This document shows positions 20,201 through 28,762 of a stretch of DNA of 64,000 nucleotides, in pieces. Position numbers and translations under genes: made by a program. Every line of letters begins with the position of its first letter. Position 1 is the first letter of the stretch. Source of the stretch: Streptomyces sp. DSM 15324 (GTDB taxonomy: Bacteria; Actinomycetota; Actinomycetes; Streptomycetales; Streptomycetaceae); the NCBI RefSeq assembly GCF_001514285.1, contig NZ_KQ949024.1, positions 380,405 to 444,404 of the forward strand, written 5' to 3'. The notes beneath the pieces were generated by a model. That model had not been told where the DNA came from and searched no databases. It saw only the letters and a list, made by a program, of their open reading frames with translations.

Positions 20201-21610
20201 TCAGCCCTGTGTCCACTGCTGGTTCGTGCCGCCATTGCAGGTGTACGTGATGATCGCGGCCGAGTCGGCGGTGGACCCGCCGTTCACGTCGAGGCATTCG
20301 CCGCTCGCCCGGGACTTGATGTTCACATAGCTGCCGCTCGTGGTCACGGACCACTGCTGGGTCGTGGCCGAGGAGTCGCAGTTCTCCTGGGTGACGGTCG
20401 CGGAGTTCTCCTGCACGCACAGCGAGCTCTGCCGGGTGACCAGCTGGTAGTAGCCGCCGCCGACCGGCTTGAACCAGTACTTCTGGTTGTTGCCGCCGTT
20501 GCAGGTGTACTGCTTGACCTGGGCGCCCTGCCAGAGCGACTGGCTGGTCACGTCGGCGCACTTGGACGAGTGACGGGCGACCAGCGTGTTGTAGGTGGCG
20601 CTTGTGCCGGTCACCGTCCCGGCGACCGTGTCCACGGCGACCTCCGGGTACCAGGACATCGACATGGTCGTCGCGGTCGGGAAGGTCAGCGGCAGCCACA
20701 CATAGCGGGAGTCGTTGACGGTGCCGCCGAAGGAGTTGCCCCAGCGGTCGCCCATGTACAGGTACGACGTCCCCGAACTGCCCTGGACGGGAAGGACGTA
20801 CGCGGTCTGCGAGCCGTAGGTGGTGGAGTCGCCGACGTTCGCCATCGACGTCCAGGGGCCGGCCAGGCTGGTGGCGGTGGCGTACTGCTGCTGGTTGGCG
20901 CTCCAGCCGGTGGCACCCGACGTCAGCATGAAGTAGACGCCGTTGCGCTTGAACAGGGCCGGCGCCTCACGGTGTCCGCCGGCCCAGGGGTTGGCGACCA
21001 GGCTGTCGATCGCGGTGTAGTCGGCGGTCAGCCGGTAGATGTGCAGGTCGTAGTTCTCGTTCGCGGCGGAGACCATGTAACCGGTTCCGTCGGTGTCCAC
21101 GAAGGTGGTGATGTCCCGGGACATGGAGGAGCCGAGGGGGCGGAAGCTGCCCTGGTAGGTGTAGGTCCCGTCGACGGTGTCGGAGACGGCGACGGCCGCG
21201 CGGGCCTCGCTGTAGTCGGTGCCGTTCTCCTTGTGCATCCACATCACGAACTGGCCGGTGGAGGCGTTGTAGACGACCTTCGGCCGCTCGATGTAGGCGG
21301 TGCCGAGCTCGGAGGCGCTGGACTGGGTCAGGACATGGTTCCTGAACTCCCAGTTCTGCAGGTCGGTGGAGCGGTAGGCGTCCACGTACCGGAAGGTGTT
21401 GTCCGCGTTGCGGTCCTCACCGAACCAGTAGTAGTAGCTGCCGACCTTGATGACTCCGCCGCCGTGCGCGTGCACGACGGCGCCCGAAGTGTCGGTGAAC
21501 TGGACGCCGTTGGGGACGGTCACGGACGCCGCCTGGGCGGGACCTGCGGTGGCGAGGGCGCCGATCAGCGCCAGACAGAGGGCGAGCAGGGTGGCGTACA
21601 CACGTCTCAT
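20201..21610 (-). CDS. Secreted GH43_24-like galactanase with CBM13 (ricin) domain
   Basis: Probable exo-beta-1,3-galactanase acting on arabinogalactan; 469 residues. Signal peptide MRRVYATLLALCLALIGALA..AQA; five-bladed propeller (about 28-330) with AHGGGVIKVGSYYYWFGED, YIERPKVVYNASTGQFVMW and GGHREAPALFKRNGVYFMLT; then a ricin-type trefoil (about 335-469) with CVQEN and CLDVNGG QxW repeats. In subfamily 24 the usual catalytic base Asp is replaced, and here AHGGGV at the first blade agrees with that. It converges on the PL4 gene with ten bases between stops. Confidence 0.88.
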   Translation of the reverse strand: MRRVYATLLALCLALIGALATAGPAQAASVTVPNGVQFTDTSGAVVHAHGGGVIKVGSYYYWFGEDRNADNTFRYVDAYRSTDLQNWEFRNHVLTQSSASELGTAYIERPKVVYNASTGQFVMWMHKENGTDYSEARAAVAVSDTVDGTYTYQGSFRPLGSSMSRDITTFVDTDGTGYMVSAANENYDLHIYRLTADYTAIDSLVANPWAGGHREAPALFKRNGVYFMLTSGATGWSANQQQYATATSLAGPWTSMANVGDSTTYGSQTAYVLPVQGSSGTSYLYMGDRWGNSFGGTVNDSRYVWLPLTFPTATTMSMSWYPEVAVDTVAGTVTGTSATYNTLVARHSSKCADVTSQSLWQGAQVKQYTCNGGNNQKYWFKPVGGGYYQLVTRQSSLCVQENSATVTQENCDSSATTQQWSVTTSGSYVNIKSRASGECLDVNGGSTADSAAIITYTCNGGTNQQWTQG

Positions 21611-21810
21611 GGGGATACCTCTCGGGGAACGACCACCTTCACGGACTACAGGTGTGTTCGAGGCTGCGGGTGGGTGGGGACGGCGGGTTGGTGGGGCAGC
21701 GGGTCAGTGGGGGCGCAGCGTTCGAGAATGCGAACAACATGTGGAATGGCGAACGCCGAAAAGGTAAGGGTGTGTTACCAGCAGGTCAACGGGTCTGACG
21801 GGACTTGATA

Positions 21811-21822
21811 GAAAGCCTTTTC
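21811..21822. promoter_or_regulatory. LacI-type operator before the beta-helix and GH43 genes
   Basis: GAAAGCCTTTTC differs by one base from the perfect dyad GAAAGCCCTTTC at 18430. It lies in the 295-bp divergent region between the GH43_24 gene and the beta-helix gene, where either promoter could be controlled. The rest of this region (21611-21905) shows no further gene. Confidence 0.5.
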
Positions 21823-21905
21823 TGGAGGACGCGGCGAGACCGGGAGGATTCCAGCCGCACGGCGATTTTCTGTTATCGGCGGCACCCCCGTACCGTCTCC
21901 GACCT

Positions 21906-24146
21906 GTGCGCAGCCCCCTCCACACCTCAGCAGCGGCCGCCGGCGCCCTCGCGGCCGTCGCCGCCCTCCTGGCCACCGCTCCCCCGGCCGTGGCCGCCGG
22001 CACCCGGGACGTCACGGCCGACGTGCTGGCCGACCGGGACGTGACCCTCACCGGCGACACGGTGATCACCGTGCCCTCCGGGACGACGACGTACGACGGC
22101 GTCCTGCGCGGCGAGGGAACGCTCACCGTCCGCGGCGGCGGGACGCTGGTCCTCACCAAGGACAGCGACTTCACCCTGCCGAAGGCCCGGCAGCGGCAGA
22201 CCGTACGCACCCAGGGCGGCAACCACCCGTACACGACGGTCACCCGCCCCGACCCGCCCGCGATCACGGTCGAGCGCGGCACCACCCTCCAGTACGGCAC
22301 CGGCGGCGGCACGGGACTGATCGGCCATTTCCCGTACGACACCCCCGGATACCGGCTCAATCAGCTCAACATCCGCGTCGACGGCACCCTCCGCCTCTCC
22401 CTCACCCGCACCTTCAACATCGGCACGATCAGCGGCTCCGGGCTGGTCACCCAGCCTCGCGGCATGTGGGGGACCCTCGACCTGGCGGGCACCCACCCCT
22501 TCTCCGGGGTCATCGACAACGGCACCGGCATGGCCGTCGGCCGCCCCGAGTACCCCGTGGCGCTGCCCTCCGTCCGCGCCGTCGTCAACCAGGGCTCCTG
22601 GATCATCGACACCCCGCTGAACCAGACGATCACCCTGCGCCAGGACTTCTACCAGCGGGAATACGGCAGTGACGTCAACGTCCACACTCGGCCCGGCAGC
22701 AAGGTGGTCCTCACCGGGCAGTACAGCTACAGCGACCGGGGCGGGGACACCCACCCGTCGCTCAGCGACCCGGGACTCAACTGGCGTCCCATACGGCATC
22801 AGTTGAACAAGCGGGGCACCAACATCGAAGGCGCGGACGTCCAATGGGGCGACGGCACCACGCACCGGATCTTCATGCCCGGCACCAAGGACACCGTCTA
22901 CATCAACCTGCACGAACGCAGCGGCCGCCGCTCCCTGCTCACGTTCGACTACAACGGGCCCGTGACGCTCGGCGCACCGATCGGCGGCGGCCAGTACCAC
23001 GACACGCTCGCGGCACCCGGCGCCGGGGACGTCGTGATCGCCGGCACCAAGGGCAACGACGTCACCTTCGCCGCCGCCCAGCACTACGACGGCTCCACCA
23101 CCGTGGAGCGGGGCGCCGTGCTGCGGCTCGGCTCGGGAGCGGCGGGCGGCGACGGTTCGCTGCTCACCGGCACGGCGCGGCGGCGGATCGTGAACGACGG
23201 GACCCTCGTCGTGCGGAACACCACCACGCCCGTCTCGCTGTCGGGCATCGGCGGCAGCGGCGCGCTCGTCCAGTCCGGCGCGGCGACCACGACACTCACC
23301 GGATCCTCGGTGACGTACACGGGGACGACGACGGTCCGCAAGGGCACCCTCGCCCTGCGCGGCGGCGCGAGCCTCGCCAACAGCCGTGCGGTGCACCTGC
23401 CTTCGGCATCCTCACGGCTGGACACGGGGGGCGCTGCGCTGCGCGTGCTGAGCGCACTCGACGGCAGGGGCACGGTCGAGGGGGCGGTCGTCAACCGGGG
23501 TGTCGTCACTGGCGGGTTGACGGTGAGCGGCGACTACGTCCAGAACTCCGAGGGGCAACTCGTCGTGGCGAAAGCACCGTTGAAGGTGAGCGGCCGGGTC
23601 CGGCTGGGCGGGGACCTCGATCTGTCCAAGGCGGGCGCGAGCACCGAGGACGGGCGAGCCACCGGGACCGGCCGGGCGGGCAAGGCCGGCAGCGCCGGCG
23701 AGGCGGATCTCGCGGGAAGCGCCGGGGAGGGCAAGAGGGAAGGGAAGACGGAAAGGGCGGGCGCGCAGGAGATCACCGTTGTCGACCACACCGGGCGCGG
23801 TGCGGTCTCCGGCACCTTCGACGGGCTGCGGGAAGGCGCCGAGGTGCGACTCGGCGACACCGTCTACCGCATCAGCTACCGGGGCGGCGACGGCAACGAC
23901 GTGGTCCTCACGGCCGACCCGACCGGCTCCTCCCCCTCCGCGGCGGACAGGTCGGCCTCCTCCCGCGTGGCGTCGGTGGAGACCCGCGGCGCGAACAGCG
24001 GGATGAGCAGCGGGATGGGGTGGTGGCCGTACGTACTCGCCGCGGGGCTGCTCGCGGGCCTCGGCATGCCGATGACCCTGCGGAGACGGGCCCGGCCCCG
24101 GCGCGGGGGCGGGGGCGGGCGCAGGGGCGGACGGCACGCGGCGTAG
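21906..24146 (+). CDS. Autotransporter-like beta-helix protein with C-terminal membrane anchor
   Basis: Exported protein of 746 residues. Signal peptide to about residue 31 (ATAPPAVAAG), then a long parallel beta-helix with passenger-associated (PATR-like) repeats: YDGSTTVERGAVLRLGSG near 393 and YTGTTTVRKGTLALRGG near 468. The passenger-end motif YRISYRGGDGNDVVLT is at about 655-670. Instead of an outer-membrane barrel it ends in one membrane helix (WWPYVLAAGLLAGLGMP, about 705-722) and an Arg-rich tail, so it should be anchored in the cell membrane facing out. A low-complexity Gly/Ala/Glu/Lys insert (about 576-620) interrupts the last coils. No Shine-Dalgarno precedes the GTG; TACCGT nine bases upstream could give a leaderless mRNA. 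Enzymatic role on polysaccharide is plausible but unproven. Confidence 0.78.
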   Translation: MRSPLHTSAAAAGALAAVAALLATAPPAVAAGTRDVTADVLADRDVTLTGDTVITVPSGTTTYDGVLRGEGTLTVRGGGTLVLTKDSDFTLPKARQRQTVRTQGGNHPYTTVTRPDPPAITVERGTTLQYGTGGGTGLIGHFPYDTPGYRLNQLNIRVDGTLRLSLTRTFNIGTISGSGLVTQPRGMWGTLDLAGTHPFSGVIDNGTGMAVGRPEYPVALPSVRAVVNQGSWIIDTPLNQTITLRQDFYQREYGSDVNVHTRPGSKVVLTGQYSYSDRGGDTHPSLSDPGLNWRPIRHQLNKRGTNIEGADVQWGDGTTHRIFMPGTKDTVYINLHERSGRRSLLTFDYNGPVTLGAPIGGGQYHDTLAAPGAGDVVIAGTKGNDVTFAAAQHYDGSTTVERGAVLRLGSGAAGGDGSLLTGTARRRIVNDGTLVVRNTTTPVSLSGIGGSGALVQSGAATTTLTGSSVTYTGTTTVRKGTLALRGGASLANSRAVHLPSASSRLDTGGAALRVLSALDGRGTVEGAVVNRGVVTGGLTVSGDYVQNSEGQLVVAKAPLKVSGRVRLGGDLDLSKAGASTEDGRATGTGRAGKAGSAGEADLAGSAGEGKREGKTERAGAQEITVVDHTGRGAVSGTFDGLREGAEVRLGDTVYRISYRGGDGNDVVLTADPTGSSPSAADRSASSRVASVETRGANSGMSSGMGWWPYVLAAGLLAGLGMPMTLRRRARPRRGGGGGRRGGRHAA

Positions 24147-24280
24147 GAATCGCGCACAGGTCGGGCGGGCCCGTCCTGACCGACCTGACGGATCCGGCGG
24201 GGGGCGCCGAGCAGCCCACCGGCGCCGGACGGGACGAGGGCAGCTCACCGGCTGGGGTCCGGGCGGGGGCAGGCCACCCA

Positions 24281-24460
24281 CCGACGACCAGGACGAGGGC
24301 AGCCCGCCCGCCAGCGACCACGGCGAGGACAACCCGCCCACCGACGACCACGGCGAGGACAACCCGCCCACCGACGACCACGGCGAGGACAACCCGCCCA
24401 CCGACGACCACGGCGAGGACAACCCGCCCACCGACGACCACGGCGAGGGCAGCCCGCGGC
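24281..24460. repeat. 30-bp minisatellite, six copies, in a 441-bp intergenic region
   Basis: Six adjacent 30-bp units; units 3-5 are identical, units 1, 2 and 6 diverge. Each begins CCGACGACCA and contains CGGCGAGGACAACC. On the plus strand one frame reads an acidic DDHGEDNPPT repeat, but no start codon opens that frame after the preceding gene, which ends normally at 24146. The flanks (24147-24280 and 24461-24587) hold no recognisable gene. Confidence 0.9.
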
Positions 24461-24575
24461 TTCGGGCGGGCGAGTCCGTGCCGGGCCGCGTCCGTCAAGG
24501 CCGGCGGAGTCCTCCCACCTGGTGGACCCGCTGTTCACGAGGTGGACGGGAGGTCCCTTCCGTGATGCCTTCGAC

Positions 24576-24581
24576 TAGCGT
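24576..24581 (+). promoter_or_regulatory. -10 box for a probably leaderless mmuM transcript
   Basis: TAGCGT ends six bases before the ATG at 24588 and no ribosome site is present, the arrangement seen for leaderless Streptomyces mRNAs. No clear -35 box. Confidence 0.4.
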
Positions 24582-24587
24582 CATGTC

Positions 24588-25526
24588 ATGACCAGCGACA
24601 CCCCTTCCCCCTCCGGCGCCCCGCTCGCCGAGGCGCTCGCCGCAGGAACCGTCGTCCTCGACGGCGGCATGTCCAACCAGCTGGAGTCCGCCGGACACGA
24701 CCTGAGCGACGAGCTCTGGTCCGCGCGGCTGCTGGCCGAACGACCCGAGGCGATCACCGAGGCGCACCTCGCCTACTTCGAGGCCGGCGCGAACGTGGCG
24801 ATCACCTCCAGCTACCAGGCCACCTTCGAGGGCTTCGCCAAGCGCGGCATCGCGCACGAGGAGTCCGCCCGGCTGCTGGCCCTGAGCGTGGAACTGGCCC
24901 GCGAGGCCGCCCGTCAGGCCCGGGACAAGGGGATCACCCAGCCCCTGTGGGTGGCCGCGTCGGTGGGACCGTACGGCGCGATGCTCGCGGACGGCTCCGA
25001 GTACCGGGGCCGCTATGGGCTGAGCGTGGCGGAGCTGGAACGCTTCCACCGGCCCCGGCTGGAGGTCCTGGCCGCCGCCGCGCCCGATGTGCTGGCGCTG
25101 GAGACCGTCCCCGACGCCGAGGAGGCCGAGGCGCTGCTGCGGGCGGTGCGGGGGCTGGGGGTGCCGGCCTGGCTTTCGTATACGGTCGACGGTGTACGGA
25201 CGCGGGCCGGTCAGCCGCTGGACGAGGCGTTCGCCCTGGCCGCCGAGGCCGACGAGGTGATCGCGGTGGGCGTGAACTGCTGCGCCCCCGAGGACGTCGA
25301 CGCCGCCGTGGCGACGGCCGCCCGGGTGACCGGCAAGCCGGTCGTCGTCTATCCCAACAGCGGTGAGTCCTGGGACCCGCAGGCGCGCGCCTGGAGGGGC
25401 CGCTCCTCCTTCGCCCCCGAGCAGGTTCTCGGCTGGCGGGACGCGGGCGCGCGGCTGATCGGCGGCTGCTGCCGGGTCGGCCCCGAGGCGGTGGCGTCGA
25501 TCGCCCACACCCTGACCAAGGCGTAG
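24588..25526 (+). CDS. mmuM: Homocysteine S-methyltransferase
   Basis: Makes methionine from homocysteine using S-methylmethionine (or S-adenosylmethionine) as methyl donor; 312 residues, zinc enzyme, cytoplasmic. The N-terminal VLDGGMSNQLES, GANVAITSSYQATFEGF and PLWVAASVGPYGAML are family motifs. The zinc cysteines are in VGVNCCAPED and LIGGCCRVGPE. Full length. The segment WLSYTVDGVRTRAGQ is encoded with rare codons around GTATACGGTCGACGGTG. Convergent with the carboxylesterase, with a 27-bp array between them. Confidence 0.94.
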   Translation: MTSDTPSPSGAPLAEALAAGTVVLDGGMSNQLESAGHDLSDELWSARLLAERPEAITEAHLAYFEAGANVAITSSYQATFEGFAKRGIAHEESARLLALSVELAREAARQARDKGITQPLWVAASVGPYGAMLADGSEYRGRYGLSVAELERFHRPRLEVLAAAAPDVLALETVPDAEEAEALLRAVRGLGVPAWLSYTVDGVRTRAGQPLDEAFALAAEADEVIAVGVNCCAPEDVDAAVATAARVTGKPVVVYPNSGESWDPQARAWRGRSSFAPEQVLGWRDAGARLIGGCCRVGPEAVASIAHTLTKA

Positions 25527-25571
25527 TGCCCCTGCCCGCGCCCGCCGCGGCCCGCCGGCCTCCGGGCTGGC

Positions 25572-25706
25572 TCGCGGGTCGGTGCGGACGCGACTGACGT
25601 GCGGATCGGTGCGGACGTGACCGACGTGCGGATCGGTGCGGACGTGACCGACGTGCGGATCGGTGCGGACGCGACTGACGTGCGGATCGGTGCGGACGTG
25701 ACCGAC
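25572..25706. repeat. 27-bp minisatellite, five copies
   Basis: Five tandem 27-bp units (starts 25572, 25599, 25626, 25653, 25680) containing the core GCGGATCGGTGCGGACG; units 3 and 5 are nearly identical. The array occupies most of the gap between the convergent mmuM and carboxylesterase genes. Neither gene needs it for its reading frame. Confidence 0.88.
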
Positions 25707-25724
25707 ATGCGGTGACAGGGGCGG

Positions 25725-27458
25725 TCAGTCGCGCTGCACTCCACCCGGGCGGCGCAGCCGGCGCACCGCCGACCTGAGTTCCGTGGCGCGGACGATCCGG
25801 CCGCCGACCAGCGGGCCCGGCGGCGTGGTCGGCAGGGCGGCCGGGGTGGGGGGCTGGGGCGGGGTGGGGCCGGCGGGGACGGCCCACAGGTCCAGCTCGC
25901 GGTCGCGGAGACCGTAGGCGGTATACGATCCTCCGTCGTCTGCATACGACATACCGTCACCTGTCCGCCGTACACGGTGGCCCGCATCCGACGCCCCGGC
26001 TTCCTCCCGGGCGGCCACACCCTCCCCCGCTCCGAACACCCGTACGGGATGCCGCTCGTCCCACGCCTCCCACCCCGGATCGCCCGTCGCCACGAACCGC
26101 ACCCACGCCGAGTGCATGGCGTCGGCCAGTTCCTGCGGTGCGTCCTCACCGGCGAGTTTCGCGGACTCGGGTGTGTGGCCGGTGTCGAAGACGAAGCCGA
26201 GTTCGAGCGCGTGGCAGGCGCCGAGGCCGGGGCGCTGCGAGGGCCAGGCGAACTCGTAGACGTACGAGGTTCCGGGGCGGGCGTCGGCCAGGCGGTGCAG
26301 TGGCCGGCGCAGCAGGTGGTCGGTGACCATCTGCCCGACGATCTCGGCGGTGCCGGCCTCGGGGTGCAGGGTGCGGTAGCCGCGCGGCACCTCGTGGCCG
26401 CAGTGGCAGCGGGCCATGGCGCCGGCGAGGGCGACGGCGCCGAGCCGGTCGACGCGTTCCAGCAGACCGCCGGGGACCAGCCAGAGCCGGTATTCGTCCC
26501 TGGTCCAGCCGAGGAGGAGGTCGCATCCGGGGGCCGCTTCGCCGTCGAGGAGGGCCTGGAGCGGGTCGCGCGGGACGAGGTCGCCGTCGACGACGATGCC
26601 GAAGGCGGGACCGCCGAGCACGGGGCTGCTGAGCCGGCCGACGTCGGCCTGGGTACGCAGCAGCAGATCCCGGTCGACGGCCGCGAAGGCCTCGGCGGTG
26701 GCGGGGATCTTCAGCCGGGTGGCCATCCGGCGCACCATGCGGCGTACCTTGTCGCGTTCGGAGGCTTCCGGTGGTCCGCTCTGCAGGACCGCCCGCCGGA
26801 ACAGTCCCCGGGCCTGGGGGGCGGCGATCAGCGCGCCGGTGCTGATGGCGCCGGCGGACTGTCCGGCCAGGGTGACCCTGTCGGGGTCGCCGCCGAAGGC
26901 CCTGATGGACCGGTGGACCCAGTGGAGGGCGGCGAGCTGGTCGCGCAGGCCGGGGTTCGCTGGGGCGTCGGGGAACAGCCCGTAGCCCTCGACGCCGAGC
27001 CGGTAGTTGACCGAGACGAAGACGATGCCGTCGCGGGCGAAGTGCCGTCCGTCGTACACGGGCACGGCGGAGGAACCCCTGGTCAGCGCGCCGCCATGCA
27101 GCCACACCAGGACCGGGAGGCGGGCGTCGGGGCCGGGGTCGGGCGTCCAGACGTTGAGGTTGAGGCAGTCGTCGCCGGGCACGACCGGGTCGGAGAGGTA
27201 CTGGGCGAAGGCCTCGGAGTACGGCGGTTTCGGCGGCGTCGCTCCGAAGGCGCCCGCGTCGCGGACCCCGTCCCAGGGTTCCGGCGGCTCGGGCGGCCGG
27301 AAGCGGAGGGGGCCGAAGGGGGGTGCCGCGTAGGGGATGCCCCGGAACACGGCGATGCCCCGCTCGGATCGTCCGCGGACGGCCCCGTACGGGGTGGCGA
27401 CGACCGGGTCGGGGTCCTGCCGGTCCTCCGCCGCGGGGTTCTCGCGGTCTGCCGTCAT
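25725..27458 (-). CDS. Type-B carboxylesterase/lipase family protein
   Basis: Alpha/beta hydrolase of 577 residues, no signal peptide. N-terminal TPYGAVRGRSERGIAVFRGI and YAAPPFGPLRF, oxyanion-hole LHGGALTRGS, nucleophile elbow GQSAGA, and the catalytic His in GACHALELGFVF identify the family. The C-terminal 110 residues after the catalytic core are variable, Pro-rich and encoded with locally low GC (plus 25918-25975, including GTATACGAT and GTATGTCG-like pieces), and look like a recent addition. Start taken at the ATG at 27458. Substrate unknown. Confidence 0.85.
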   Translation of the reverse strand: MTADRENPAAEDRQDPDPVVATPYGAVRGRSERGIAVFRGIPYAAPPFGPLRFRPPEPPEPWDGVRDAGAFGATPPKPPYSEAFAQYLSDPVVPGDDCLNLNVWTPDPGPDARLPVLVWLHGGALTRGSSAVPVYDGRHFARDGIVFVSVNYRLGVEGYGLFPDAPANPGLRDQLAALHWVHRSIRAFGGDPDRVTLAGQSAGAISTGALIAAPQARGLFRRAVLQSGPPEASERDKVRRMVRRMATRLKIPATAEAFAAVDRDLLLRTQADVGRLSSPVLGGPAFGIVVDGDLVPRDPLQALLDGEAAPGCDLLLGWTRDEYRLWLVPGGLLERVDRLGAVALAGAMARCHCGHEVPRGYRTLHPEAGTAEIVGQMVTDHLLRRPLHRLADARPGTSYVYEFAWPSQRPGLGACHALELGFVFDTGHTPESAKLAGEDAPQELADAMHSAWVRFVATGDPGWEAWDERHPVRVFGAGEGVAAREEAGASDAGHRVRRTGDGMSYADDGGSYTAYGLRDRELDLWAVPAGPTPPQPPTPAALPTTPPGPLVGGRIVRATELRSAVRRLRRPGGVQRD

Positions 27459-27671
27459 CTGCCCACCAGCCCTTCGCAGCGCTCGTGCACCGGTATCACC
27501 AGAGCACCACACCTGCGCGGGGTATTCCGGCGCACGAGCCTGTGAAGGGGCTGTTCGGCGTACCTGAGGACCTGAGGGTTCCGACACCCAGCCCCGTCCG
27601 CAGCGTTCCACCACCGCCACTGCTGGACGCCCACGGGGCCGGCGGTGCGGCGGCGGTGATCGTCCGACCGA

Positions 27672-27728
27672 TTGACCATGTCTCTGAGGCGGACCTACGG
27701 TGGAAAGCGTTTGCCAGAAAACGTTTCC
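27672..27728 (+). promoter_or_regulatory. Promoter with two LacI-type operators
   Basis: TTGACC (27672-27677) and TACGGT (27696-27701), spaced 18 bases. Two palindromic sites follow directly: TGGAAAGCGTTTGCCA (27701-27716) and GAAAACGTTTCC (27717-27728), both CG-centred. A repressor bound there would cover the transcription start, so the hydroxyacid dehydrogenase gene is probably repressed by a LacI-family protein. Confidence 0.65.
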
Positions 27729-27748
27729 CACGCACCCCAGGGAGAGTC

Positions 27749-28762
27749 ATGCCCAGCGCCCAGCCGCCCAGGGCCGTGTTCGCCATGGATCCGGTGCACC
27801 TCCCCCGGCTGTTCCCCGCCCCGCTCCTGGCGAGGCTGCGGCGGACGGCCGAGATCGACCCCGCCCTGGTCGTACGGGACTTCGCCGACCCGGCCGCCGC
27901 GTCGGCGCTGGCCGGCGCCGACGTGCTGATCACCGGCTGGGGCTGCCCGCACCTCGACGCGCAGGCGCTCGCCGCGCTGCCCCGGCTGCGCTCGGTCCTG
28001 CACGCCGCGGGTTCCGTGCGCCCGCTGGTCGGCGAGGCCCTGTGGGAACGTGGCGTGACGGTCTCCAACGCGGTGACCGGCAACGCGGTACCGGTCGCCG
28101 AGTACACACTCGCGATGATCCTGCTCGCGGGGAAGGACGCCTTCGTCCACCGTGAGCGCTACCGCCGCACCCACACCCCGCCCGCCCCTGCCGAGACGGC
28201 CGCCCTCGGCAACTTCGGTCGCCGGATCGGCGTCATCGGCGCCTCCCGGGTGGGGCGCCGGCTGCTGGACCTGCTGCGCCCGTACGACGTCGAGGTCCTC
28301 CTCCACGACCCGTACGTCGAGGCGTCCGAGGCCACCGCCCTCGGCGCCCGGCTCGTCACCCTGGAGGATCTGCTGCGGCACAGCGACATCGTCAGCCTGC
28401 ACGCCCCCGACCTCCCCGAGACGCATCACCTGCTCGACCGCCCCCGCCTCGCCCTGATCCGCGACGGCGGCGTGCTGATCAACACCTCCCGCGGCGCCCT
28501 CGTCGACCATGCGGCGCTCACCGACGAGCTGGTCTCCGGCCGGCTGCAGGCGGTCCTGGACGTCACCGACCCCGAACCGCTGCCCGCCGACTCACCTCTG
28601 TACCGCCTCCCCAACGTCTTCCTCACCCCGCACATCGCCGGGTCCCTGGGCAATGAGCTGGAACGGCTGGGACTCATCGTGGTCGAGGAGCTGGAGCGCC
28701 TGGCAGACGGCCTGCCGCCGGCCCACGAGGTACGCCACGCGGACCTGCCCCGGATGGCCTGA
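27749..28762 (+). CDS. D-2-hydroxyacid dehydrogenase family protein
   Basis: NAD-dependent oxidoreductase of 337 residues. The substrate domain is split around the Rossmann domain; the nucleotide loop reads FGRRIGVIGASRVGRRLLDLL, close to GxGxxG but with an Ala-Ser in the middle. Catalytic residues fit the family: Arg in INTSRGALVD, Glu in VTDPEPLPADS, His in LTPHIAGS. GGAGAG precedes the ATG. LacI-type operators in the promoter resemble those of the pectin genes, suggesting a role in catabolism of a plant-derived acid sugar; this is inference. Confidence 0.85.
   Translation: MPSAQPPRAVFAMDPVHLPRLFPAPLLARLRRTAEIDPALVVRDFADPAAASALAGADVLITGWGCPHLDAQALAALPRLRSVLHAAGSVRPLVGEALWERGVTVSNAVTGNAVPVAEYTLAMILLAGKDAFVHRERYRRTHTPPAPAETAALGNFGRRIGVIGASRVGRRLLDLLRPYDVEVLLHDPYVEASEATALGARLVTLEDLLRHSDIVSLHAPDLPETHHLLDRPRLALIRDGGVLINTSRGALVDHAALTDELVSGRLQAVLDVTDPEPLPADSPLYRLPNVFLTPHIAGSLGNELERLGLIVVEELERLADGLPPAHEVRHADLPRMA

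Noticed and set aside
24283..24500. Acidic DDHGEDNPPT frame through the 30-bp repeat as a gene
   Set aside because: No ATG, GTG or TTG opens the frame after the preceding gene; treated as a repeat only.
11948..25706. Tandem arrays considered as CRISPR
   Set aside because: Units are directly adjacent with no unique spacers, and no cas genes are present.
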